NCBI GenBank assembly: GCA_022561955.1
Contig: JADFQF010000004.1
Span: forward strand, 1 to 16,683
Direction of reading: 5' to 3'
Origin: Chloroflexota bacterium
Lineage (GTDB): Bacteria > Chloroflexota > Dehalococcoidia > SAR202 > UBA11138
DNA length: 16,683 bases
The notes under the pieces are model-generated. The model was not told where the DNA came from and did no database searches. It worked only from the letters and a program-made list of their open reading frames with translations. Made by a program: the position numbers and the translations under genes. Shown here one piece after another: positions 7,546 through 14,899 of the stretch. The first letter of the stretch is position 1, and every line of letters begins with the position of its first letter.

Positions 7546-8295
7546 ATGGCCGTGGCAGCCGCCCGTCAGCGGTCCGGCCCGCAAAGCTGGGAGATAACGC
7601 ACCTGTTTGCGAAGCCTGCCTCGAACGGACGGCTCCCCTTGCTCCTGGATAGCGTTTCGACGGCCGCCGCCGCGAACGGCGCTGAGAGAGTGTTCATTCG
7701 CCTAAGCGGAGACGATACTCTCATCGACGTGGCGAAGCTGAGCGGGTATTTCCCGCAGGTTTCCGAGGTACTCTTTCAGAAAAGACTCGAAGGCGGTAGC
7801 TCAGCGCCCGTGGCAAGAGATAGAGGAGGCTCGGGGCCGTTCCGAGATAAGGCTCCGAAAGATGACCACGACCTCTTCAGGATGTACAACGCCGTTACCC
7901 CACGAGAGATAAGGTCCGTCATGGGCATGACCCTGGAGGGTTGGATGGCGTCCCGTGAACGGCCGGGAGGCAGATCGAGTGAGGTCGTCATGGAAGGCGA
8001 AGACGGGATAGCCGGGTTGCTCCGGTACTCCCGTCGCCCGTCCTCCGGCCTGATCGAAGTCGCGACTCGTCCCGAAAGGCGCCAAGGCCTCGGGCCCATG
8101 GTGGAGATGGGACTTCAGGGCATGGCCGAAGGGACGGAGGTATATTGCCTTGTGCCTGAGTACCAGGTAGAGTTGCAGAGTTTAATTGTCGACAAGGGCT
8201 TTAGAGCGGTCGCCGACTACGTAACCCTGGTAAAGTCGCTGACCGTGAAAGACCGCGAGAAGTCGCGGCTGCACGCGGCCGTGCCGTCCATCTGA
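7546..8295 (+). CDS. Uncharacterised GNAT-like protein
   Basis: I do not recognise this gene with certainty. From the first ATG it encodes 249 residues, soluble, with no membrane segment or signal peptide. The opening VAAARQRSGPQSWEITHLFAK, the middle IAGLLRYSRRPSSGLIEVATRPERRQGLGPMVEMGL and the end VPEYQVELQSLIVDKGFRAVADYVTLVKSL have the feel of two degenerate GNAT acetyltransferase halves. The RRQGLG segment resembles the acetyl-CoA loop. The ATG at 7546 has no ribosome-binding site, and the frame is open to 7291, where there is a strong Shine-Dalgarno; the true protein may be about 328 residues, starting near 7309 at a non-standard codon. Substrate unknown. The gene ends about 100 bases before the SpoIIIAA-like gene on the same strand. 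Confidence 0.6.
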   Translation: MAVAAARQRSGPQSWEITHLFAKPASNGRLPLLLDSVSTAAAANGAERVFIRLSGDDTLIDVAKLSGYFPQVSEVLFQKRLEGGSSAPVARDRGGSGPFRDKAPKDDHDLFRMYNAVTPREIRSVMGMTLEGWMASRERPGGRSSEVVMEGEDGIAGLLRYSRRPSSGLIEVATRPERRQGLGPMVEMGLQGMAEGTEVYCLVPEYQVELQSLIVDKGFRAVADYVTLVKSLTVKDREKSRLHAAVPSI

Positions 8296-8397
8296 CCTGA
8301 ATAGTAACGCGCGTGCCACTGGTCGCGAAGCCAGGTTATCGGTACACTATGAGTCGATGGGAAGCGGGAATATGAGATCGGAGGTAGATAGGACTCA

Positions 8398-9963
8398 TTG
8401 GAGAATCGTATAGATACGGACCTGCAAGGTCTCATTAGGACGTTGCCGCCTCATCTGCAAGCGCCCCTATCCGAAAGGGAAGACTTGAACGAGCTTTTGG
8501 AGGTGGTGCTTGACCTGGGCCGGAAACCCGAAGCACGTTTTCTTGTCGACACCTTCGTTATAGACGACGGCGATGTTACAGAAGAAGACATCGCACACGT
8601 CATAGGCAACATTAGCCCCTTCGGTGAGGACAATCGGGCGGGAATCGAACGCACGCTTCACCGAATCTCCGCCATGCGCAATCGGTCCGGAAAGGTCGTA
8701 GGGCTGACGCTGCGCGTAGGCAGGGCCGTATACGGCACCATACGGATTATCGAGGACCTGATACTGACGGGAAAGAGCGTCCTCCTCCTGGGCAAGCCCG
8801 GCGTGGGGAAGACGACCATGTTGAGAGAGGTCGCCAGAGTCCTCGCCGACGATGCACACAGGCGCGTGATCATAGTGGACACCTCGAACGAAATCGCGGG
8901 CGACGGGGACATACCGCACCCGGGAATCGGCCGGGCCAGAAGGATGCAGGTCCCTTCCCCCGCCTTCCAGCACGCGGTAATGATCGAGGCCGTGGAGAAC
9001 CACATGCCCGAGGTCATCGTCATCGATGAGATAGGTACTGAGATGGATGCGGACGCGGCCAGGACGATAGCTGAACGCGGTGTCCAACTGGTCGCTACGG
9101 CCCACGGCAACACGCTGGACAACCTCATCATAAACCCGACGCTCTCGGACCTCATAGGGGGAGTCCACACCGTGACCCTCGGCGACGTCGAGGCACGACG
9201 CCGCGGCAGCCAGAAGACGGTCCAGGAACGGCGTGCGCCGCCCACCTTCGATATTCTCGTCGAAATACAGGGATGGGACCAAGTAGTAGTACACGCCGAC
9301 GTGTCCGATGTCGTGGACCGCCTGCTCAGAGGCCACACGATTTCCCCCGAGCGCCGTATGGTGGACGAAGATGGAATGGTCCGCAAAAACAGGGTGACAT
9401 CGAGCGTGTCCACGGCCGCTCAGAACGGACGGACCAATCCCAGGGTCGAATCCCACGTCGAAGAGCCCGAGGAAGAGGAAGCCGAAGTACCCGTAACGCT
9501 GACCCGCATCCTTCCCTACGGCGTCAATAAGGGCAAGCTGCAACAGGCTGTGCAGGGTCTCAACGCTCCGGTGGAGGTCGTGGGGGACCTGGGACGAGCG
9601 GACCTGCTGCTAACGACGAAGAATTACTATAGAAGACGTACCCAGGCGCTGAAGATGGCGGAGCAGCAAGGCAAGCCGGTGTACGTGCTTCGAAAAAACA
9701 CCCTGATCCAGATACAACAGTTCGTCCAGGCCATTTCACGAAAGCAGAATGATCTCTCACGCTCCGAAAACAGCGTCGTCCATGCGATGAAGGAGGCTGA
9801 GGAGGCGGCGGTAAAGTTCGAAGACGGCGCCTCTCAGGTGGACTTGAGCCCCCAAGGGGCTTACATCAGACACCTGCAGCACAAGATCGCAGACAAGTAT
9901 GGCCTGGCATCTTCCAGCGCGGGCAGGGAGCCCAGCCGCCACGTGGTCTTATACCGCCGCTAG
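8398..9963 (+). CDS. SpoIIIAA-like AAA ATPase with C-terminal R3H nucleic-acid-binding domain
   Basis: A 521-residue cytoplasmic protein. The N-terminal 115 residues include a type-specific region (DTFVIDDGDVTEEDIAHVIGNI). The P-loop ATPase domain has Walker A GKPGVGKTT (132-140), Walker B VIVIDEIG (206-213), the segment VQLVATAHGNTLDNLI, and DILVEIQGWDQVVVH. It resembles SpoIIIAA and secretion-type ATPases. A charged linker (about 350-375, rich in E) is followed by a conserved segment TRILPYGVNKGKL and then an R3H domain with R491 and H495 in YIRHLQHKIADKYGL, ending AGREPSRHVVLYRR. The R3H motif binds single-stranded nucleic acid. Similar proteins occur in non-sporulating bacteria and plastids with no settled function. 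The start is TTG at 8398, with AGG five bases upstream and GGAGGT slightly farther. tmk follows. Confidence 0.88.
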   Translation: MENRIDTDLQGLIRTLPPHLQAPLSEREDLNELLEVVLDLGRKPEARFLVDTFVIDDGDVTEEDIAHVIGNISPFGEDNRAGIERTLHRISAMRNRSGKVVGLTLRVGRAVYGTIRIIEDLILTGKSVLLLGKPGVGKTTMLREVARVLADDAHRRVIIVDTSNEIAGDGDIPHPGIGRARRMQVPSPAFQHAVMIEAVENHMPEVIVIDEIGTEMDADAARTIAERGVQLVATAHGNTLDNLIINPTLSDLIGGVHTVTLGDVEARRRGSQKTVQERRAPPTFDILVEIQGWDQVVVHADVSDVVDRLLRGHTISPERRMVDEDGMVRKNRVTSSVSTAAQNGRTNPRVESHVEEPEEEEAEVPVTLTRILPYGVNKGKLQQAVQGLNAPVEVVGDLGRADLLLTTKNYYRRRTQALKMAEQQGKPVYVLRKNTLIQIQQFVQAISRKQNDLSRSENSVVHAMKEAEEAAVKFEDGASQVDLSPQGAYIRHLQHKIADKYGLASSSAGREPSRHVVLYRR

Positions 9964-9993
9964 CTCTTTTGGCCCCCGGCTTCGAGCCCAGAC

Positions 9994-10022
9994 TTGAACG
10001 CGGCCTTCTCGGTAGCTACAAT
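9994..10022 (+). promoter_or_regulatory. tmk promoter
   Basis: TTGAAC (9994-9999) and TACAAT (10017-10022) with an ideal 17-base spacer. This is the best sigma-70-like promoter in the window. The predicted transcript start, about 10029, coincides with a hairpin with stem 10027-10033 pairing with 10037-10043 (CGAAG/CTTCG core, 3-base loop), which would sit at the 5' end of the mRNA. Confidence 0.6.
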
Positions 10023-10094
10023 CTTCCTCGAAGATACTTCGGGCTAGGGCCGTAGGTTCGTTGCGAGACACGCGGTATGCTTTTAGGGGGAGCC

Positions 10095-10829
10095 TTGTCT
10101 CTTTTCATATCATTTGAGGGCGGAGAGGGCTCGGGCAAGTCTACCCAGGCAGAGATGCTGCAAAACAGACTTCTCGGAGAGCATTACCAGAGCCTCTTCC
10201 TTCACGAACCCGGTACTACTCCCCTGGGGAGATATATGCGAGACCTCCTCAAGGGCAGACCATGGGGAGGCGAGAAAATATCTCACGGCGCTGAGTTGTT
10301 CATGTTCGCCGCGGCCAGAGCCGAGCTCGTAGCGAAGGTGATAAAGCCACTGATGAGGCGGCAGCGGGACATCATAATCATTGCAGACCGATACGCGGAC
10401 TCGACCATTGCATACCAGGGCTACGGCAGGCGCATGCCGATAGAAGAGCTGGTCACGGTCAATCATCTTGCGACTCAGGGCGTGTTGCCGGACATTACCT
10501 TTCTTCTGGATTGCGCGCCGGAGGAGGGCCTGAAGAGGGTCGGCGAGCTCCAGACCATCTTGCCTCTGGACGTTGCGAACGAGGCCTCGGGTGGCCGCGT
10601 CGACAAGGAGGGAGCGACCAGGTTCGAAGAGGAGTCCATAGAGTTCCATGAGCGCGTTCGCGGCGGCTACCTCAAGCTGGCCGAGCAGGAGCCAGATAGG
10701 TTTCGCGTAATCGACGCCACCGCCCCAATTGATGAAATCGCCGAGCAGATATGGTCGATCGTCTCCGAGAAGCTACCCGGACCGTCGGATGCCGGGCCTC
10801 CTGAGCTGAAGCTGGAGTTTCCCGCCTAG
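10095..10829 (+). CDS. tmk: Thymidylate kinase (dTMP kinase)
   Basis: Phosphorylates dTMP to dTDP with ATP, an essential step to dTTP. The P-loop FEGGEGSGKST (7-17), the DRYADSTIAYQGYGR segment (98-112) and the lid-proximal TRFEEESIEFHERVRGGYL are diagnostic. Two departures from the usual family are seen: the common REPGGTPLG reads HEPGTTPLG (37-45), and an extra segment of about 20 residues lies in the lid region (about 151-174), making the protein 244 residues against the usual 205-215. The TTG at 10095 is preferred over the in-frame ATG at 10077: it gives the family N terminus MSLFISFEGGEG and has AGGGGGAG (10085-10092) immediately before it, whereas the ATG has no ribosome-binding site. 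The PPOX gene follows by 41 bases and may be co-transcribed. Confidence 0.94.
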   Translation: MSLFISFEGGEGSGKSTQAEMLQNRLLGEHYQSLFLHEPGTTPLGRYMRDLLKGRPWGGEKISHGAELFMFAAARAELVAKVIKPLMRRQRDIIIIADRYADSTIAYQGYGRRMPIEELVTVNHLATQGVLPDITFLLDCAPEEGLKRVGELQTILPLDVANEASGGRVDKEGATRFEEESIEFHERVRGGYLKLAEQEPDRFRVIDATAPIDEIAEQIWSIVSEKLPGPSDAGPPELKLEFPA

Positions 10830-10870
10830 CTTCCTTCGCGCACCATTCTTCCAGAACAGGTCAGCGCTAT

Positions 10871-11278
10871 ATGACACCCGAGCAGATAGAGGATTACCTC
10901 TCGAAGCCGCACATCGCGGACCTTGCCACGGTCCGCCCCGATGGGTCCCCTCACGTGGCGCCCGTATGGTTTCTGTATGAGGACGGGGTCGTCAAGGTCC
11001 TGGCCGAGACAAGCTCCGTCAAGGTCAAGAACCTGAAGAGCGAGCCCAGGGTCTCGGTCTCCATTGCGACCGATCAGCAACCATACGAATACGTCATCGT
11101 AAACGGCGTCGCCGAGGTCTCAGGGGGCGACATCTCCGACATATTGCGAAGGATATCCGTCCACTACCAGGGTCCGGAGGAGGGCGAGCGCTACGCGGAA
11201 AAGACTCTGCGAGAGCTGGTCTTGTGCCTCATCACGATAAGGCCCTCGAAGCTGATCGGGTGGTCGGGCGAAGGTTAG
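10871..11278 (+). CDS. PPOX-class (pyridoxamine-phosphate-oxidase-fold) probable F420-dependent enzyme
   Basis: A 135-residue split-barrel protein resembling the TIGR03618 group. It shows the typical opening ISD/IAD segment, here HIADLATVRPDGSPHVAPVWFLYEDG (residues about 13-38), then SSVKVKNLKSEPRVSVSIAT, a second barrel strand pair YVIVNGVAEVSG, and the C-terminal ITIRPSKLIGW. Such proteins form dimers that bind FMN or coenzyme F420 in the groove and reduce a variety of substrates; neither cofactor nor substrate can be fixed from the sequence. The start ATG at 10871 has only a weak upstream AGG. It lies 41 bases after tmk and ends 22 bases before the convergent histidine kinase stop. Confidence 0.85.
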   Translation: MTPEQIEDYLSKPHIADLATVRPDGSPHVAPVWFLYEDGVVKVLAETSSVKVKNLKSEPRVSVSIATDQQPYEYVIVNGVAEVSGGDISDILRRISVHYQGPEEGERYAEKTLRELVLCLITIRPSKLIGWSGEG

Positions 11279-11300
11279 CTGATTAGGCACGTGGACTTTG

Positions 11301-13454
11301 TTAGTGTGCGACGCCCGAGGGCTCCCCTCGCACGTCATCAGGCCCGCTTTCGATTCTCTCTTGCTCCAGTGAGTGGAATCTAATTGCGACCAGCGTACCC
11401 TCGAACTCCGAGCTTGTTATTTCGATATCGCCCTCGTGCTGCTGGACGATCTGGTAGCACATGTACATCCCCAGCCCCGTACCCCTTCCAGGCTCCGCAG
11501 TGGTGAAGAACGGGTCAAATACCTTTGAAGCCGTCTCCGCGTCCATGCCGTGGCCGGAGTCCTGGAATCTGACCTCTATACTCGATAAGGGGCCCCCACG
11601 TCCTCCCACGAGTTGGCTCCGTATTTTCAACGTGCCGCCATCGGGCATCGCGACGACCGCATTGGATATCACGTTGCTGAAGGCCTGTACCAGGCTCGCG
11701 GGATGACCCTGCACCGACGGCAGGTCGTCCGCAAGGTCTAAGGCGGGCTTAACCCCGGCGGTTGCCATGTTATTGATGTTGGTCCGAATAGCCTGCTCCA
11801 GCAGCTGGTTAATGTCGGTGGGGACCATCTGCTGCTCGGGCGACTGGGTGTACGAAAGCATCTTGCTGACTATGCGGGCGCAACGGCGCGCCTCGTTGTC
11901 TATGTAGCCGAGGTATCGCTCGAGATAGGCCAGGTTGTGCTCTTCGGACAGGTTGCCCATATCGGCCAGGAGCTTCTGCTTTCCCAGCTGGGCAAAACCC
12001 AGGATCGACGCCAGGGGATTGTTGATCTCATGGGCGACGCCGCCGGCTAATTGTCCTACGGCCGCCATCTTCGCGGACTGCAGGTTGCGCTGCTGTGCCA
12101 GCTCGAGATCCCTCATCATGCTTACGTTTGCTTCGTTGGCTTCCGCGAGGTCGGCCGCCTGTTTACGCTCGGTTTCCAGCAGGCGGACCCGTTCCAGAAC
12201 GTGGGCTATCGACTCGGCCATGAGCTCTGTCACGGAGAGCTCGAAATCGTCAGCCGTGCGGGCCGTCTTGAAGTGAAGCGTCACCACGCCTAAGGCCCTG
12301 TCCTGGACGATCAGGGGAGTGGACACGACTGTCTTGATGCCTCTCTCCTTCAGTGTGGGGTTGACCACTATGTCGCTGCTCGGGATGTCCTCGACTATCA
12401 GAGAGGTGCGGTCCAGAAGGACCTTGCCTACAATGCCCTCACCTATTCGATAAGTACCGGGTCTAAGATCGTTGAATCCCATTCCCACCAGCGCGACGGA
12501 CCGCAGGACTCGCTTCTCCTCATCAAATAGGTGTACGCTCGCACTGTCGGCATCGTGAGCCGCTACGATGATCTTCAGAAGGGAGGTGAGAAGCTCGTCC
12601 CTGGGTCTGTCCTGAAGTCCCTGCTCCGCGATGTCCTTCAATGACTGAAGATGAAAGGCCTTCTTATGTTCCTCCATCAACGCCTGTTCGAGCTGCTCTC
12701 TGGACTCAGAAAGTGCCTCCGTCATATCTGAGAACGCTCGTGCAAGGTCTCCAAATTCGTCTTTGCGCAGAATGTCTTTCCGGTCCTTTACCAGAAGGTC
12801 ACCCTTGCCTACGGACTGCGCCGCCCTCGCAAGCCGCCTGATGGGATGCGTGAAATGGCGGGCTATCAGATAGGAGATAGGGATGCCGACGGCTATTAGC
12901 GCCAGGGTCTGGATGAGTTTTTGAATGGCAATCCGCCGCAGGTCCTGCTGTAGCGAAGACGTCTCAAAAGTGTATTGAACGAAGCCCACGGTACCGGTCT
13001 CGTCACCGATGGGACCGCTTAGCTCGAGCCTGCCCTCACTGTAGCTAATAACCGGTCCGTCTCCGTCAAACACCGGGACGAAGGAAGAGTCTGAGTAGGT
13101 CGATACCTCCTTTCTGTCGAATCCGTCCAGGAGATCCTTGTCGGCGGAGTAGATGCGAAGGAAGGACACGTCCGGCTGGCTGCGCACCACGGCGACCATC
13201 TCACTGACTTCTTGCGCGTTCAGCTCGCCGGGGGAGTCGGTGGCGACACTGTTCAGCATATTTAGCATGGCCAGTCCGTTGGCGCCAAGATTGTTCTCGA
13301 AGATAGCTTTCTGGCGGCGAACGTCGAGAAGGGTTGTGACAGCCATTAGCATGGCAATCGTCAGCACCATGCTTACAGTCAATACGGTGCCGATGCTCCA
13401 TCTGGGCTGAAAGCGTGTCAGCGATTTCGTCAAACTTTGGTCCACTCGATGCAT
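11301..13454 (-). CDS. Membrane-bound sensor histidine kinase (HAMP, GAF, HisKA, HATPase)
   Basis: A 717-residue hybrid-free sensor kinase. Order of parts: transmembrane helix about 22-44; an extracytoplasmic sensor loop of about 130 residues (48-175); second helix about 180-198; HAMP about 199-252 (HPIRRLARAAQSVGKGDLL); a short coiled coil; GAF about 285-425 (GEGIVGKVLL, STPLIVQDRALGVVTLHF); a second coiled coil; HisKA with phospho-acceptor H475 in GGVAHEINNPLASILGFAQL; HATPase with N598 (N box), D632 in DSGHGM, FDPFF and GRGTGLGM (657-663). All catalytic boxes are intact. The NtrB-like HEINNPL type is common in kinases with GAF sensors. The signal is unknown. The response regulator gene is divergent across 306 bases and is the likely partner. 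The start ATG at 13454 has no strong Shine-Dalgarno. Confidence 0.94.
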   Translation of the reverse strand: MHRVDQSLTKSLTRFQPRWSIGTVLTVSMVLTIAMLMAVTTLLDVRRQKAIFENNLGANGLAMLNMLNSVATDSPGELNAQEVSEMVAVVRSQPDVSFLRIYSADKDLLDGFDRKEVSTYSDSSFVPVFDGDGPVISYSEGRLELSGPIGDETGTVGFVQYTFETSSLQQDLRRIAIQKLIQTLALIAVGIPISYLIARHFTHPIRRLARAAQSVGKGDLLVKDRKDILRKDEFGDLARAFSDMTEALSESREQLEQALMEEHKKAFHLQSLKDIAEQGLQDRPRDELLTSLLKIIVAAHDADSASVHLFDEEKRVLRSVALVGMGFNDLRPGTYRIGEGIVGKVLLDRTSLIVEDIPSSDIVVNPTLKERGIKTVVSTPLIVQDRALGVVTLHFKTARTADDFELSVTELMAESIAHVLERVRLLETERKQAADLAEANEANVSMMRDLELAQQRNLQSAKMAAVGQLAGGVAHEINNPLASILGFAQLGKQKLLADMGNLSEEHNLAYLERYLGYIDNEARRCARIVSKMLSYTQSPEQQMVPTDINQLLEQAIRTNINNMATAGVKPALDLADDLPSVQGHPASLVQAFSNVISNAVVAMPDGGTLKIRSQLVGGRGGPLSSIEVRFQDSGHGMDAETASKVFDPFFTTAEPGRGTGLGMYMCYQIVQQHEGDIEITSSEFEGTLVAIRFHSLEQERIESGPDDVRGEPSGVAH

Positions 13455-13760
13455 CCGAAGCAGCTATCGGACGCAGGATTACGGGCGATGCGCATGATGA
13501 CTACGGCAAGCGCCGATCTTTAATTTCCCCAATAACTAGCCTAACCTCGTTGCTTTTCCAGCACATGGTAATAATGACGTAAAAGGACTACGTAGAAGCA
13601 CCCTATTTTTTAGGAGTCATCCCCGATGATAGGCACGTCCTTGGCATTTAAGTTAGCTATTGAGACCGGTTTCGAATCTCCGTACGGTTGTCGTATATAA
13701 TAGGAGCTAACGTTTACGACACCCCTCGGACTCACCAAGATTCAGCCCAGAGGACGGGAA
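13455..13760. other. Intergenic region between the divergent kinase and regulator genes
   Basis: No open frame of coding character is seen in these 306 bases, and they are visibly more A+T-rich than the neighbouring genes. They contain a plus-strand TATAAT at 13696-13701, an overlapping GTCGTA/TACGAC dyad, a CTACGTAG palindrome near 13588, and a T-run after CCCTA (about 13601-13612). No clear minus-strand promoter for the kinase could be picked. Space is sufficient for a small RNA, but nothing specific supports one. Confidence 0.5.
13690..13720 (+). promoter_or_regulatory. Possible response-regulator promoter with dyad operator
   Basis: TATAAT (13696-13701) begins directly after GTCGTA (13690-13695), whose inverted copy TACGAC lies at 13715-13720, so the predicted transcript start falls inside the dyad. 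The -35 is weak. A factor binding this dyad would compete with RNA polymerase. The six-base repeat could be chance. Confidence 0.35.
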
Positions 13761-14150
13761 TTGCCAGAGGACAACGAGCAGTCGGTAATATTAATAGTCG
13801 ATGATGATCCCTCGATCCGGGAAATAGTCGGTCGAGTGTTAGAGGACGAGGGATACCGTATCGAGACGGCGACGGACGGGCTCAGAGGCCTGGAGCAGTT
13901 CTATAAGGTCCTGCCCAACCTCATTATCTTGGACGTCAAGATGCCGGAGATGGATGGATGGGAGACCCTGCGGAGGATCCGCGAGATATCGAATTGCCCT
14001 GTAATCATGCTCACTGCATTCGGATCGACTAACGATATTATCCAGGGCCTCGAATCGGGCGCAGACGACTATCTCGTCAAGCCCTTCGGCGTTCAGGAGC
14101 TCATCGCGAGGGTGGGTACCGTGCTGCGTCGGGCGCACGTGGTCTCTTAG
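13761..14150 (+). CDS. Receiver-only response regulator (CheY-like)
   Basis: A 129-residue single receiver domain with no output domain. The phospho-acceptor is D58 in LIILDVKMPEMDGW; D14-D16 (VDDDPS) bind magnesium; T85 in IMLTAFG and K107 in LVKPFG complete the switch set, so it should be fully functional. The C terminus (ELIARVGTVLRRAHVVS) looks like the start of an OmpR-family linker, but a stop follows at once, so either it evolved as a truncated OmpR type or it acts by protein contact. Start is TTG at 13761, with AGAGGA six bases upstream. The probable kinase partner is the divergent gene. Its stop overlaps the convergent phosphatase stop by a few bases. Confidence 0.93.
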   Translation: MPEDNEQSVILIVDDDPSIREIVGRVLEDEGYRIETATDGLRGLEQFYKVLPNLIILDVKMPEMDGWETLRRIREISNCPVIMLTAFGSTNDIIQGLESGADDYLVKPFGVQELIARVGTVLRRAHVVS

Positions 14151-14896
14151 CCGGCGGAGCGCTCTGCGGTCGGGCCATCGAGCGGCCTATCCTCAAGAAT
14201 TGCCAGGGGCGCCTCCAACACCATCCTCTCCGCCTCATCCCTGCCCAGCAGCGAGGCCGCCGCACGCACGCCGTGGTCGAGCGTTGGGGGCCGTGGAGCG
14301 CCGGGCGTATGGGCATCCGATGCCAGGACGTGCACCAGTCGCTCGGCCAGGAGATGCTCGGCAAAGCGCTTCACATCCCGTCCCCACATGCCTACGAAGC
14401 TCCCCGCAGTCACCTGGCTCAACATGCCCTTGCCGACTAACTTCGCCAGCAACTCCGGGTCCCTTTGAAATGCTTCGATTCGCTCCGGATGTGCCAGCAC
14501 GGGGACCAGTCCATCGTCCTGAAGCTGATACAGGACCTCCTCCACATAGGCTGGGCGGCCAAAAAACGGCATCTCGACCAGGATATATCGGGAGCCGTTC
14601 ATGGTTAGCGCCCTGCCCTCCGCTACGTCCAGAGGCAGGTCCTGGTCCAGGTGGTTCTCCATGCCGAGCACGACGCTCACGGCAGTAGCCCGATCTTGTA
14701 TTTTACGGTTGAGGGTCTGAACAAGGTCGCGAAGGTCCGATACGGAGGAGCCCTCGGTCACATCCTTGCGGTGGGGCGTGGCCAGAATAATCTTGGTCCC
14801 GCCCATTGCGGCCTGGCGCGCCATCTCAACCGATTCGTGCATCTCGGCGGGGCCATCGTCGATTCCGGGCAGTATATGTACGTGCAGGTCGTACAC
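14147..14896 (-). CDS. PHP-family protein tyrosine phosphatase-like (CpsB/CapC/YwqE type)
   Basis: A 249-residue PHP metallophosphatase. It opens with DLHVHILPGIDDG (3-15), the hallmark of CpsB/YwqE, then ATPHRK (H42), a VLAHPERIEAFQRDP segment, and LASDAHTPGAPRPPTLDHGV near the C terminus; these supply the metal-binding histidines and aspartates. Known members dephosphorylate the tyrosine kinase that controls capsule or exopolysaccharide export. Here no capsule, Wzz-like or tyrosine kinase gene is within the window, so the target is unknown. The start is GTG at 14896, three bases after the PIG-L stop, consistent with an operon and coupled translation. Its stop overlaps the end of the receiver gene by three bases, tail to tail. 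Confidence 0.9.
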   Translation of the reverse strand: MYDLHVHILPGIDDGPAEMHESVEMARQAAMGGTKIILATPHRKDVTEGSSVSDLRDLVQTLNRKIQDRATAVSVVLGMENHLDQDLPLDVAEGRALTMNGSRYILVEMPFFGRPAYVEEVLYQLQDDGLVPVLAHPERIEAFQRDPELLAKLVGKGMLSQVTAGSFVGMWGRDVKRFAEHLLAERLVHVLASDAHTPGAPRPPTLDHGVRAAASLLGRDEAERMVLEAPLAILEDRPLDGPTAERSAG

Positions 14897-14899
14897 AGG

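Noticed and set aside
8467..9543. 358-codon open frame on the minus strand opposite the R3H ATPase
   Set aside because: Shadow of a clear coding gene; the translation is not protein-like.
9978..9988. GGCT-TCG-AGCC hairpin after the R3H ATPase gene, considered as a terminator
   Set aside because: Four-pair stem and no following T-run.
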